Shown one piece after another: positions 23,995 to 31,174 of a stretch of 36,293 nucleotides of DNA; positions within the stretch are counted from its first letter, which is position 1, and each line of letters opens with the position of its first letter. The DNA lies in contig JALGYA010000002.1 of the NCBI GenBank assembly GCA_029824475.1, positions 1 through 36,293 of the forward strand, given 5' to 3'. The translations under genes were made by a program, and so were the position numbers. Origin of the DNA: Fimbriimonadia bacterium. Lineage in GTDB: Bacteria; Armatimonadota; Fimbriimonadia; Fimbriimonadales; Fimbriimonadaceae. The notes under the pieces were generated by a model that ran no database searches, was not told where the DNA came from, and saw only the letters and a list, made by a program, of their open reading frames with translations.

Positions 23995-24020
23995 GTTTGC
24001 CTCTTAGCCTCTCGCTGCTC

Positions 24021-25553
24021 TTACTTGCCCTGGTTGAACGTTGCGACGAACTCTTCGCATGCCTTTGTGAGGGATGCCTGTGACTCGTCGGTCACCTTCA
24101 GCTCGGTTCGGATCGATTCGACGACGTCCGGATACTTCTCAGCAACGTGTGCGAGGAGTCCAGTCTCGAAGTCTGCGACCTCATTGTTCTCGACCATGTC
24201 GAGGAAGCCGTTTGTACCGGCGAAGATCGCGATGATCTGGTTCTCAAGCTTGTAAGGTGAAGCCAGGCCCTGCTTCAGCAGCTCGGTCAGTCGCTGACCT
24301 CGCTTGAGCTGGAGCTGGGTCGCCTTGTCCAGGTCTGAAGCGAACTGAGCGAACGCCTGAACCTCTCGGAACTGGGCCATCTCAAGCTTCAGCTTACCGG
24401 CGACCTGCTTCATAGCCTTTACCTGAGCGTTGCCGCCAACACGTGAGACTGAGATGCCGACGTTGATCGCGGGGCGAACGCCTGCGAAGAACAGATCCGG
24501 CTCGAGGTAGATCTGACCGTCGGTGATCGAAATCACGTTGGTCGGGATGTACGCCGAAACGTCGCCTGACTGGGTTTCGATAACCGGAAGCGCTGTGAGC
24601 GATCCGCCGCCATTCTCATCTGAGAGCTTGCAGGCACGCTCGAGGAGGCGCGAGTGGAGATAGAAAACGTCGCCGGGATAGGCTTCTCGACCTGGAGGTC
24701 GTCGCAGAAGAAGTGAGACGGCTCGGTAGGCAACCGCGTGCTTGCTCAGGTCATCGTAGACGACCAGGCCGTGCATGCCTTTGTCTCGGAAGTACTCGCC
24801 CATTGCTGCACCGGTGAAGGGAGCTAGGTACTGCATAGCGTTCGAGTCAGCGGCGCTTGCGTTGATGACGATTGTGTACTTCAGAGCGTCGTGCTCCTTC
24901 AGTGTCTCAACAACTCGTGCGATAGCGGCAGACTTCTGTCCGATAGCAACGTAGATGCAGTAGACCGGGCTTCCGCCGGGCTCGTGCGTCTCTTTCTGGT
25001 TCAGGATCGTGTCGATGCAGATCTGGGTTTTGCCAGTCTGTCGGTCGCCAATGATCAGCTCTCGCTGACCGCGGCCGATCGGGATCATGGCGTCGATAGC
25101 CTTGATGCCTGTCTGAAGCGGTTCGGTGACCGGCTGTCGGTCAACAACACCGGGTGCCATTTTGTCGAGCAGCTGGAAGCTGTCGGCTGCGATGGCTCCT
25201 CCGCCGTCGATCGGCTGGCCGAGCGTGTTGACAACGCGTCCGAGCAGAGCCTCTCCGACGGGCACTTCAATGATGCGGCCGGTCTCTTTGACCGAGTCGC
25301 CTTCTTTGATGTGCGCGGATTCGCCGATGAGGACGGCACCGATGGAGTCTTCCTCAAGGTTCAGTGCGAGGCCGAAGGTTCCGCCAGGGAACTCAAGCAT
25401 CTCACCGACCTGACAGTCGGGGAGTCCGTAGACACGCGCAATGCCGTCGCCGACCTGGATGACAGTGCCGACGTGATCTGTTTCGACCTTCTTGTCAAAG
25501 GCCTGGAGCTCCTGCTCCAAGATCGAGGTGATTTCTTCCGGTTTGATCGCCAT
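24021..25553 (-). CDS. atpA: ATP synthase F1 subunit alpha
   Basis: 510 residues, usual length. Three alpha subunits form the catalytic head with beta and carry non-catalytic nucleotide sites. The P-loop GDRQTGKT is at residues 169-176. Other family landmarks are [11 protein letters not shown] near the N-terminus, the signature [14 protein letters not shown] with the arginine that reaches the beta active site, and the C-terminal helical domain with [12 protein letters not shown]. No unusual feature is visible. It lies 17 nt after atpH and 26 nt before atpG. Confidence 0.98.
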   Translation of the reverse strand: MAIKPEEITSILEQELQAFDKKVETDHVGTVIQVGDGIARVYGLPDCQVGEMLEFPGGTFGLALNLEEDSIGAVLIGESAHIKEGDSVKETGRIIEVPVGEALLGRVVNTLGQPIDGGGAIAADSFQLLDKMAPGVVDRQPVTEPLQTGIKAIDAMIPIGRGQRELIIGDRQTGKTQICIDTILNQKETHEPGGSPVYCIYVAIGQKSAAIARVVETLKEHDALKYTIVINASAADSNAMQYLAPFTGAAMGEYFRDKGMHGLVVYDDLSKHAVAYRAVSLLLRRPPGREAYPGDVFYLHSRLLERACKLSDENGGGSLTALPVIETQSGDVSAYIPTNVISITDGQIYLEPDLFFAGVRPAINVGISVSRVGGNAQVKAMKQVAGKLKLEMAQFREVQAFAQFASDLDKATQLQLKRGQRLTELLKQGLASPYKLENQIIAIFAGTNGFLDMVENNEVADFETGLLAHVAEKYPDVVESIRTELKVTDESQASLTKACEEFVATFNQGK

Positions 25554-25570
25554 GGTAGTTGCTTCAGTGA

Positions 25571-26125
25571 TTAGCTCTGCTTGAGCAGGTCGTAAAGGAG
25601 GGACTCTTTGATGCGGTTTAGACTTCCGCGTGCTGTTCCGTCCAGAACAAAATTGTCGTAAGTGACGCGGACGCCGCCCAATAGGCTTGCGTTCACGTTG
25701 AATTCTGGGTCGACTGTACGGCCGGTCGATTCTGCAACCTTGCCGAGAACAGCCTTCTGCTGGTCGTCGCTGAGGGGGAAAGCTGACTCGATGAGCGCCT
25801 TGACGATGCCCTCGTTGTCTCGCTTGAGCGCCGCAAATTCGAGTTGAATTGCGAATATCTCAGCTTCCCGACCCTTCTTGACCAGGAGCTGAAGCAGCTG
25901 GCCTGTCAGGTCATTGACCTTTCCATCGAATGCCTTGGCGAAGAGCTCTTTCTTGTCCTTGTCAGATGTGACAGGGGAGAAGACGAACTCCTTGACCTTA
26001 GGGCTGGAAGCGAGACCTGACGTGATGCTGGTCAGGTCATCGTTGACAGCCGTCGCAGCATTCTGCTTCTGCGCAGCATTGAACAGCGCTCGGGCGTATC
26101 TCTTGGCAGCGCGGCTGTCGGTCAT
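25571..26125 (-). CDS. atpH: ATP synthase F1 subunit delta
   Basis: 184 residues, usual length. Delta caps the F1 head and joins it to the peripheral stalk formed by the b subunit. Landmarks are [17 protein letters not shown] at the N-terminus, and [15 protein letters not shown] and a C-terminal [25 protein letters not shown], the family's best conserved block. Its ATG overlaps the atpF stop by one base (TGATG), so translation is probably coupled. Confidence 0.95.
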   Translation of the reverse strand: MTDSRAAKRYARALFNAAQKQNAATAVNDDLTSITSGLASSPKVKEFVFSPVTSDKDKKELFAKAFDGKVNDLTGQLLQLLVKKGREAEIFAIQLEFAALKRDNEGIVKALIESAFPLSDDQQKAVLGKVAESTGRTVDPEFNVNASLLGGVRVTYDNFVLDGTARGSLNRIKESLLYDLLKQS

Positions 26126-26742
26126 CAGTTCTTCGCCTCGACTGAGGTGATGAAGTCGTCAACGAGCTTGCGGTTCTTGTCGCTGTCCATATTCTCGCCG
26201 ACGATCTTTTCAGCCGCCTGGATCGAGAGTGTGGCCACGTGAACGCGGAGCTCCGTCAGAGCCTTCAGCTTTTCAGCAGTGATCTCATCATTGGCCTTGG
26301 CTAGCAGGTCATCAGCTGCCGCGGAGGCTTCTGACATGAGCGTCTTCCGAAGATCCTGAGCTTCTTTGATCTGAGCCTGAATCTGTTCGCGTGCCTGAGC
26401 TTCTGTGGAGGCCAGCTGCTTTTCGTAGCCGGACTTCATTTCTGCCATTTCAGACCGAAGCTGTTCAGCCTCGGTGAAAGTCTTTTCGAGGTTCTCGCTT
26501 CTGTCGTCAATCGCCTCTTTGAGCGGCTGAAGGTAGAAGAAGTCGATTGCAGGGCTGACGATCAAGAAGACGCCAATAGCTGCAAGGGTCTTGCCTAAGT
26601 CGAGCGGCAGGCCGAGTGCTTCCAATAGGGTGGCCTGGAGATCCGCCGTATTGGCTGAAATCCACATGCCGCCGACCATCATGCCTGCGCCGATGACCAG
26701 TTTTGGGAGGAACTTAGGCCAGAAAGCTTTTTCTTTGCTCAT
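26125..26742 (-). CDS. atpF: ATP synthase F0 subunit b
   Basis: 205 residues, longer than the usual 156-175. The b subunit is the peripheral stalk: a membrane anchor followed by a long coiled coil. The coiled-coil part (about 75-190, rich in Glu, Lys, Gln and Ala, such as EAEQLRSEMAEMKSGYEKQL) is clear. There are two hydrophobic segments rather than one: about 13-30 (LPKLVIGAGMMVGGMWI) and 50-70 (LAAIGVFLIVSPAIDFFYL). The second fits the normal anchor, so the first could be a signal peptide or an extra helix. Only one b-type gene is present. Confidence 0.93.
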   Translation of the reverse strand: MSKEKAFWPKFLPKLVIGAGMMVGGMWISANTADLQATLLEALGLPLDLGKTLAAIGVFLIVSPAIDFFYLQPLKEAIDDRSENLEKTFTEAEQLRSEMAEMKSGYEKQLASTEAQAREQIQAQIKEAQDLRKTLMSEASAAADDLLAKANDEITAEKLKALTELRVHVATLSIQAAEKIVGENMDSDKNRKLVDDFITSVEAKN

Positions 26743-26780
26743 GTGAGTGCTGCGAGTTCTTGTTTCTTGTAGAAGTCATG

Positions 26781-26806
26781 GTGCCGGGGGTTCCATCCCC
26801 CGGCAC
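26781..26806. other. Strong hairpin between atpE and atpF
   Basis: GTGCCGGGGG (26781-26790) pairs perfectly with CCCCCGGCAC (26797-26806) around a 6-nt loop. It lies 8 nt after the atpE stop. There is no T-run behind it on the minus strand, so it is not a standard terminator. It could protect the atpE mRNA end or partly stop transcription, adjusting c-subunit yield; this is inference. Confidence 0.7.
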
Positions 26807-26814
26807 AAAGATGA

Positions 26815-27072
26815 TTAGTGAGCTTCCGCGTCCGCTTCGATTGCTGCGGGTGCGCCGCCAGCGATCTTAACTTCAGCAGTTGCCATGAAGCCAGGCAGCA
26901 GGAAGATTGTCAGCAGGCCGACGAGCTCAACGAAGGCCATAGCGATCAGCATAGCTGTCTGCAGCTTGCCGATTGCTTCTGGCTGTCGAGACATGCCGCC
27001 CATTGCGCCGTATCCGATGATTCCAAGGCCGAGGCCGACGCCCATGAGGGCGAGTCCGAGTCCGATTCCCAT
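26815..27072 (-). CDS. atpE: ATP synthase F0 subunit c
   Basis: 85 residues, two transmembrane helices joined by the polar loop with RQPE (29-32). Glu49 in AFVELVGLL carries the proton. The residue after the Glu is Leu, and the Gln and Ser/Thr ligands of sodium-type rings are absent, so the ring is probably proton-driven. The N-terminal helix is glycine-rich (GIGLGLALMGVGLGLG), as needed for tight packing in the ring. About 15 polar residues follow the second helix, more than is common. GGAG lies about 12 nt before the ATG, and a strong hairpin follows the stop. Confidence 0.96.
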   Translation of the reverse strand: MGIGLGLALMGVGLGLGIIGYGAMGGMSRQPEAIGKLQTAMLIAMAFVELVGLLTIFLLPGFMATAEVKIAGGAPAAIEADAEAH

Positions 27073-27131
27073 GTTCTTGTTGTTCTCCGTGTTGTTTTCG
27101 TTTTGAAAATTTTGAGGTCAGTAAATCGTGT

Positions 27132-27887
27132 TTATGGAGCTGCTGCGAGCTCAGGATCGTGTGAGTGATCCTCTTCGTGGTGTGTGACCAAGGACAGGTA
27201 CACGCAGGTCAGCAGGCAGAAGATGAGAGCCTGAACTATGACCGTAAGCACCTTGATGGGCATGAGGAACATCCCGATGGGGACGTAGAAGTCCGCACCG
27301 AGCGCGTTCATCGCCTCAACAGCCTGGTGGCCGCCATCGATGTTTCCGAAGAGCCTGAGCGAGAGTGAGAGGTTCTTCATCACCTCTGAAATGATCTCGA
27401 TCAGGAAGATAAGCGGAGTTACAAAGATCGCTAGAACTATGGGGAGGCTTGGTCCCGCAAAGTGCTTGAAGTGGCCTCCGGCTCCGTTCGCCTTCATCCC
27501 TTCCCACTGGACATAGCCGATGGAGATCAGCGCCATGCCGAGATTGAAGCTGAGATCTGCTGTTGGTGAGGTGGAAAAGAAGAGTGCGGTTGCGTTGCCA
27601 AAGAAGATGATCAGCCAAAACGTCAAGATCATTGGCACGTACTTGCGGCCGTGCGATCCGATGATGCCAACGCAGAGATTCTCGATGAAGAGGTAGAGCT
27701 GTTCAAAGCGTTGGGTGAATGGGTTCTTGAAGACTCGCTCACCCATGCCCTTCTTAGCCTGGCCAAGGAAGAGGAAGATCGCGAGCACGATCAGGGCCAC
27801 ATAGATCATCAGGCCGATGAAGGAGGGGCCATGATGGCCGTCGCTGGCAGCGACTAGCGTGATTGCAGACTTCCCGATGAACTCCAT
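27132..27887 (-). CDS. atpB: ATP synthase F0 subunit a
   Basis: 251 residues, about six hydrophobic segments. Subunit a forms the proton half-channels facing the c ring. The essential Arg178 lies in SLSLRLFGNI, preceded by the conserved IEIISEVMKNL with Glu164 or Glu168. An N-terminal segment after about residue 22 (FIGLMIYVALIVLAIFLFLG) is the first membrane helix. The C-terminus has a His-rich, acidic tail (THHEEDHSHDPEL), perhaps a surface feature. It begins 9 nt downstream of atpI. Confidence 0.97.
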   Translation of the reverse strand: MEFIGKSAITLVAASDGHHGPSFIGLMIYVALIVLAIFLFLGQAKKGMGERVFKNPFTQRFEQLYLFIENLCVGIIGSHGRKYVPMILTFWLIIFFGNATALFFSTSPTADLSFNLGMALISIGYVQWEGMKANGAGGHFKHFAGPSLPIVLAIFVTPLIFLIEIISEVMKNLSLSLRLFGNIDGGHQAVEAMNALGADFYVPIGMFLMPIKVLTVIVQALIFCLLTCVYLSLVTHHEEDHSHDPELAAAP

Positions 27888-27896
27888 TGGCGCTCT

Positions 27897-28259
27897 TTAA
27901 TCGGCCTTATTGGAATGCACACTCCAACCGACCAGCGCGCAGTATACCAACGCCAATCCGGCCAAAAAGAATCCTGGGCCGAGTGGTCCCAAACGTTGGG
28001 CCAGAAGCCATCCGCCATAGATCAAAGGGAGCTTGAAGAGGACCGCACCGAAGATCAGCAAGGGGTGCGGAGGCTTGTGCCCGTCGCCTCCATAGCCTGC
28101 GCCGATGGTTCTCACCAGGAGCCAGGAACAATAGAGGTATCCGCTGGTCCCTGCTGCGCCCATCAATGATGAGACTGCTGGCTGCCATCCGCCCGTGATC
28201 AGTGCCCCCAGTGCAAGGGCAGCCACTGCCGCTATGAAAGTGTTGACAAGCGCATTCAT
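27897..28259 (-). CDS. AtpI-like ATP synthase assembly protein
   Basis: 120 residues with four hydrophobic segments (about 5-23, 27-50, 67-87 and 94-113), as in AtpI, a membrane protein encoded ahead of subunit a that helps c-ring assembly or magnesium supply. Sequence similarity in this family is weak, so the call rests on topology, size and position. It starts in an ATGA overlap with atpZ, and atpB follows 9 nt later. Confidence 0.7.
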   Translation of the reverse strand: MNALVNTFIAAVAALALGALITGGWQPAVSSLMGAAGTSGYLYCSWLLVRTIGAGYGGDGHKPPHPLLIFGAVLFKLPLIYGGWLLAQRLGPLGPGFFLAGLALVYCALVGWSVHSNKAD

Positions 28260-28666
28260 GATCGTTTGGAGAGTCGCACCGTGTAGAGGACCGCAACGGA
28301 CGCGCCGACGAGTAGGCCAAGCGCCTGCCCAAGGGCCTCCACCCCGAGCCGACTGCCGATGAACCAGCCGCCTGCTAAACCTGCCATCGGCATCCAGAGG
28401 ATTGCAAAAGCGATCGACATGCCAGAGCCTGTTGGCCCACCGCCGCCGTGGGATGGCCCGCCTCGCTGTTCTTCGATCGTCCCCTCGCTTCTGGCTTTAG
28501 CTTTGCGAATGCGCTCTTTGGCATCTGACAGCTTTGCCTCAAGGTCACTCGGATCAGGCGGAGCAGCAAACTCCACGTCTGCTGCCGCCTTAACCTTCTC
28601 CTGAAGCTCCTTCAATCGGGCCTCTTCCTGATTTTCTGGCTCCGGCGGAGCCGCTTCATCCGGCAT
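28256..28666 (-). CDS. AtpZ/AtpI-type ATP synthase accessory protein
   Basis: 136 residues. The N-terminal half is charged and probably helical (EEARLKELQEKVKAAADVEF; KLSDAKERIRKAKARSE), then a Gly-rich hinge (GGGGPTGSG) and a C-terminal pair of transmembrane helices (SIAFAILWMPMAGLAGGWFIG; ALGLLVGASVAVLYTV), the arrangement of AtpZ-type proteins at the head of many atp operons. The long soluble N-terminal part is more than the minimal family has. It is the first gene of the operon; its ATG is only 21 bp from the divergent recG ATG. Confidence 0.72.
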   Translation of the reverse strand: MPDEAAPPEPENQEEARLKELQEKVKAAADVEFAAPPDPSDLEAKLSDAKERIRKAKARSEGTIEEQRGGPSHGGGGPTGSGMSIAFAILWMPMAGLAGGWFIGSRLGVEALGQALGLLVGASVAVLYTVRLSKRS

Positions 28667-28674
28667 GATTCGAG

Positions 28675-28681
28675 TAGATTA
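28675..28681. promoter_or_regulatory. Overlapping divergent -10 elements for recG and atpZ
   Basis: TAGATTA reads as TAGATT on the plus strand (28675-28680), 7 nt before the recG ATG at 28688, and as TAATCT on the minus strand (28676-28681), 9 nt before the atpZ ATG at 28666. The whole intergenic gap is 21 bp, so both -35 regions, if any, lie in the opposite gene. Confidence 0.5.
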
Positions 28682-28687
28682 AAGCAG

Positions 28688-30835
28688 ATGGCAGAGGGAG
28701 CCCGGAAGGACGGTCTAAGCACAGACGTCCAGTATCTCAAAGGTGTCGGCCCCCGAGCGGCCATGCATTTGCGCAAACTTGGGCTGGAAACAGCCGAAGA
28801 TGTCCTCTGGCATTTCCCCCGGCGCATGGAGGACAGATCCAACCTTCCGCCCATCATGATGTGTCGCCCCGGCTATCCAGCCACCGTCCGCGGCAGGCTC
28901 ACAGGCGTCAACACTCGCCCTCTTCGTGGCGGAAAAGTTCTGCTCCGAGCGACAGTTGATGACGGGACCGGCGTCATCGACCTCATCTGGTTCAACCAGC
29001 CCTGGGTGGCACGCGACCTCAACAAAGTAACCGGGGAGATCATCGCCTACGGAATGGTCAAAGAGGGCCGCCGAGGCCTCGAGATGAGCAGCGCCGAGTG
29101 GGAGGCGATCGACGAAGACGACGAGGCAGAGGACTTCGCGCGCATCGTTCCGGTCTATCCGCTTAAAGAAGGTGTCCCTCAATGGGCAGTCCGCAAGGCG
29201 GCTCACAGTGCGGTCGAATACTTCGCCTCCCAGGTCAAGGATCCGCTCCCTGACTCCATAAGAAAGAAGTGGAAGCTGCCCCAGCTCTCCTGGTGCCTGC
29301 GGCAGATGCACTTGCCCGATTCGGAAGATGACCGGGCCAGGGCTCGCGAGCGGCTAGTTTTTGAGGAATTCTTGTATCTCCAGCTCGCGCTGCAGATGCT
29401 GCGCAGTGAGACCAAGCACGAGATCGGCATCGCTTTTCCGCTGGATGATCTGCCGGATGCTGGATCGACTCCCTCCAGTCTTTTCGGTGATGACGCAGAG
29501 CAGGCAGGAAGCCTTGAGGACCAAGTCCACAAGATGCTCCCGTTCGATCTGACCGGCGCGCAGAAGCGCGTCATCGACGAGATTTGGTCCGACATGAAGA
29601 TGCCCGCCCCGATGAATCGCCTGGTCCAAGGCGATGTCGGCTCAGGCAAGACGGCTGTCGCCGCTTGCGCAATCCTCGGTGCTGTTCGGTGCGGTTACCA
29701 AGCTGCGCTGATGGCCCCCACAGAAATCCTTGCAGAACAGCATGCGATGGGGCTGCGTCAACTTTTCGAGCCGCTGGGAATAGAAGTGTCGCTCCTCGTC
29801 GGCAAACAGACAGCCGCACAAAAACGCAAAGCCCTCCAAGCAGCTGCCAGCGGCGAAGCACGGCTCTGCATCGGCACGCACGCCCTTATTCAAGAGGGTG
29901 TGGAGTTCCAGAACCTCGGCCTGGTTGTCATCGATGAGCAGCACAGGTTTGGTGTCATGCAAAGGGCCGCTTTACGGGCCAAAAGCGATCAGCACCCTGA
30001 CGTGCTCGTCATGACTGCCACACCGATCCCCCGCACGCTCACGATGACGTTTTACGGTGATCTGGATCTGAGTGTCATCGACGAGATGCCTCCCGGCAGA
30101 AAGCCGATCAAGACTCATTGGAAGCGCCCTAACCAGCGAGACCAGGTGTACGACACCGTCCGAAGCCTCATTAAAGAGGGAAGGCAGGCGTACTTCGTCT
30201 GCCCGATGATCTCCGAGTCAGAGAAGATGCAGGCGCAGGCTGCTGAGGACCTCTACTACCGGCTCAAAGAGGGCGTCTACAAGGATTTGCGCCTCGGGCT
30301 TCTGCACGGCCAGATGAAGGGCGTCGAGAAGGATGAAGTGATGACCCAGTTCCGGAATCACGAGCTCGACATCCTCGTCAGCACCGTTGTGATTGAAGTC
30401 GGTGTGGATGTCTCAAATGCGAGCGTGATGGTTGTTGAAGATGCCTTCCGGTTTGGCCTCTCCCAACTGCATCAGCTGAGGGGCCGCGTTGGACGAGGCG
30501 ATGACCAGTCCTTCTGCATCCTTATTTCGGAAGCCAAGACACCAGACGCCGATCAGCGCCTCTCAATCATGGCCCGCACGTCAGATGGGTTCGAGATCGC
30601 CGAAGAAGACCTCAAGCTAAGAGGCGCGGGCGACATTGCCGGCACTCGCCAGAGTGGCAGAGGAGATTTCCGGCTGGCTGACCTGATCAAAGACGGCGTC
30701 CTACTCGAACGAGCCCGCCAAGCGGCGATGGAGATCATAGAGGCAGACCCCAAACTAGAAAAAGCCGGAAGCGACGAACTCGTGGCAGCCGTTAAGTCAC
30801 GGCGCAGCGATATGGCACTCGCCACGGTCAGCTGA
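28688..30835 (+). CDS. recG: ATP-dependent DNA helicase RecG
   Basis: 715 residues, usual for RecG, which reverses stalled replication forks and branch-migrates Holliday junctions. An N-terminal helical part with VQYLKGVGPRAAMHLRKLGL leads into the wedge (OB-fold) domain at about 60-165. The motor has Walker A GDVGSGKT at 315-322, a DEQH box at 416-419, the motif [19 protein letters not shown], and the RGRVGRG motif near the end. It is divergent from the atp operon and is followed by a rhodanese gene after 18 nt. Like mfd in this window, it is a translocase that handles stalled machinery on DNA; their closeness is probably chance. Confidence 0.97.
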   Translation: MAEGARKDGLSTDVQYLKGVGPRAAMHLRKLGLETAEDVLWHFPRRMEDRSNLPPIMMCRPGYPATVRGRLTGVNTRPLRGGKVLLRATVDDGTGVIDLIWFNQPWVARDLNKVTGEIIAYGMVKEGRRGLEMSSAEWEAIDEDDEAEDFARIVPVYPLKEGVPQWAVRKAAHSAVEYFASQVKDPLPDSIRKKWKLPQLSWCLRQMHLPDSEDDRARARERLVFEEFLYLQLALQMLRSETKHEIGIAFPLDDLPDAGSTPSSLFGDDAEQAGSLEDQVHKMLPFDLTGAQKRVIDEIWSDMKMPAPMNRLVQGDVGSGKTAVAACAILGAVRCGYQAALMAPTEILAEQHAMGLRQLFEPLGIEVSLLVGKQTAAQKRKALQAAASGEARLCIGTHALIQEGVEFQNLGLVVIDEQHRFGVMQRAALRAKSDQHPDVLVMTATPIPRTLTMTFYGDLDLSVIDEMPPGRKPIKTHWKRPNQRDQVYDTVRSLIKEGRQAYFVCPMISESEKMQAQAAEDLYYRLKEGVYKDLRLGLLHGQMKGVEKDEVMTQFRNHELDILVSTVVIEVGVDVSNASVMVVEDAFRFGLSQLHQLRGRVGRGDDQSFCILISEAKTPDADQRLSIMARTSDGFEIAEEDLKLRGAGDIAGTRQSGRGDFRLADLIKDGVLLERARQAAMEIIEADPKLEKAGSDELVAAVKSRRSDMALATVS

Positions 30836-30840
30836 CCGGG

Positions 30841-30846
30841 TACCTT
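30841..30846 (+). promoter_or_regulatory. Predicted -10 element of the rhodanese gene
   Basis: TACCTT, exactly 7 nt before the ATG at 30854, in the 18-nt gap after recG. If active, the transcript would be leaderless and independent of recG. Confidence 0.35.
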
Positions 30847-30853
30847 CAAGACG

Positions 30854-31174
30854 ATGACACCTGAGATTTCAGTCCAAGAGCTGCGCGATGCGCTGGTGGC
30901 CAGCAAAGACCTCCTTCTCCTCGATGTTCGGGAAGAGGACGAGCTTGAAATCAGCCGCCTGGACGGAATCGTACATATCCCCATGGACGATGTCATGGAC
31001 CGGCTCGAAGAGATCGACAAGGGCGCAGACATCATCGTCGTCTGCCGCACTGGAAGGCGAAGCGAGACGATCACGGACATGCTGCTCCAGAGCGGATTCA
31101 CCCAAGTCCGCAACATGGTGGGTGGCATGAACCTGTGGGCCGATGAGATCGACCCGACAGTTCAAAAGTATTAG
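30854..31174 (+). CDS. Rhodanese-domain protein, single domain
   Basis: 106 residues, one rhodanese domain. The active loop CRTGRRS begins at Cys64, which would carry a persulfide; the basic six-residue loop is normal for sulfurtransferases such as GlpE or PspE. The N-terminal ISVQELRDAL and the DVREEDE strand-turn are family landmarks. It probably moves sulfane sulfur in the cytoplasm, since no signal peptide is present. The acceptor is unknown. Its stop overlaps the topA stop by 3 nt convergently. Confidence 0.9.
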   Translation: MTPEISVQELRDALVASKDLLLLDVREEDELEISRLDGIVHIPMDDVMDRLEEIDKGADIIVVCRTGRRSETITDMLLQSGFTQVRNMVGGMNLWADEIDPTVQKY

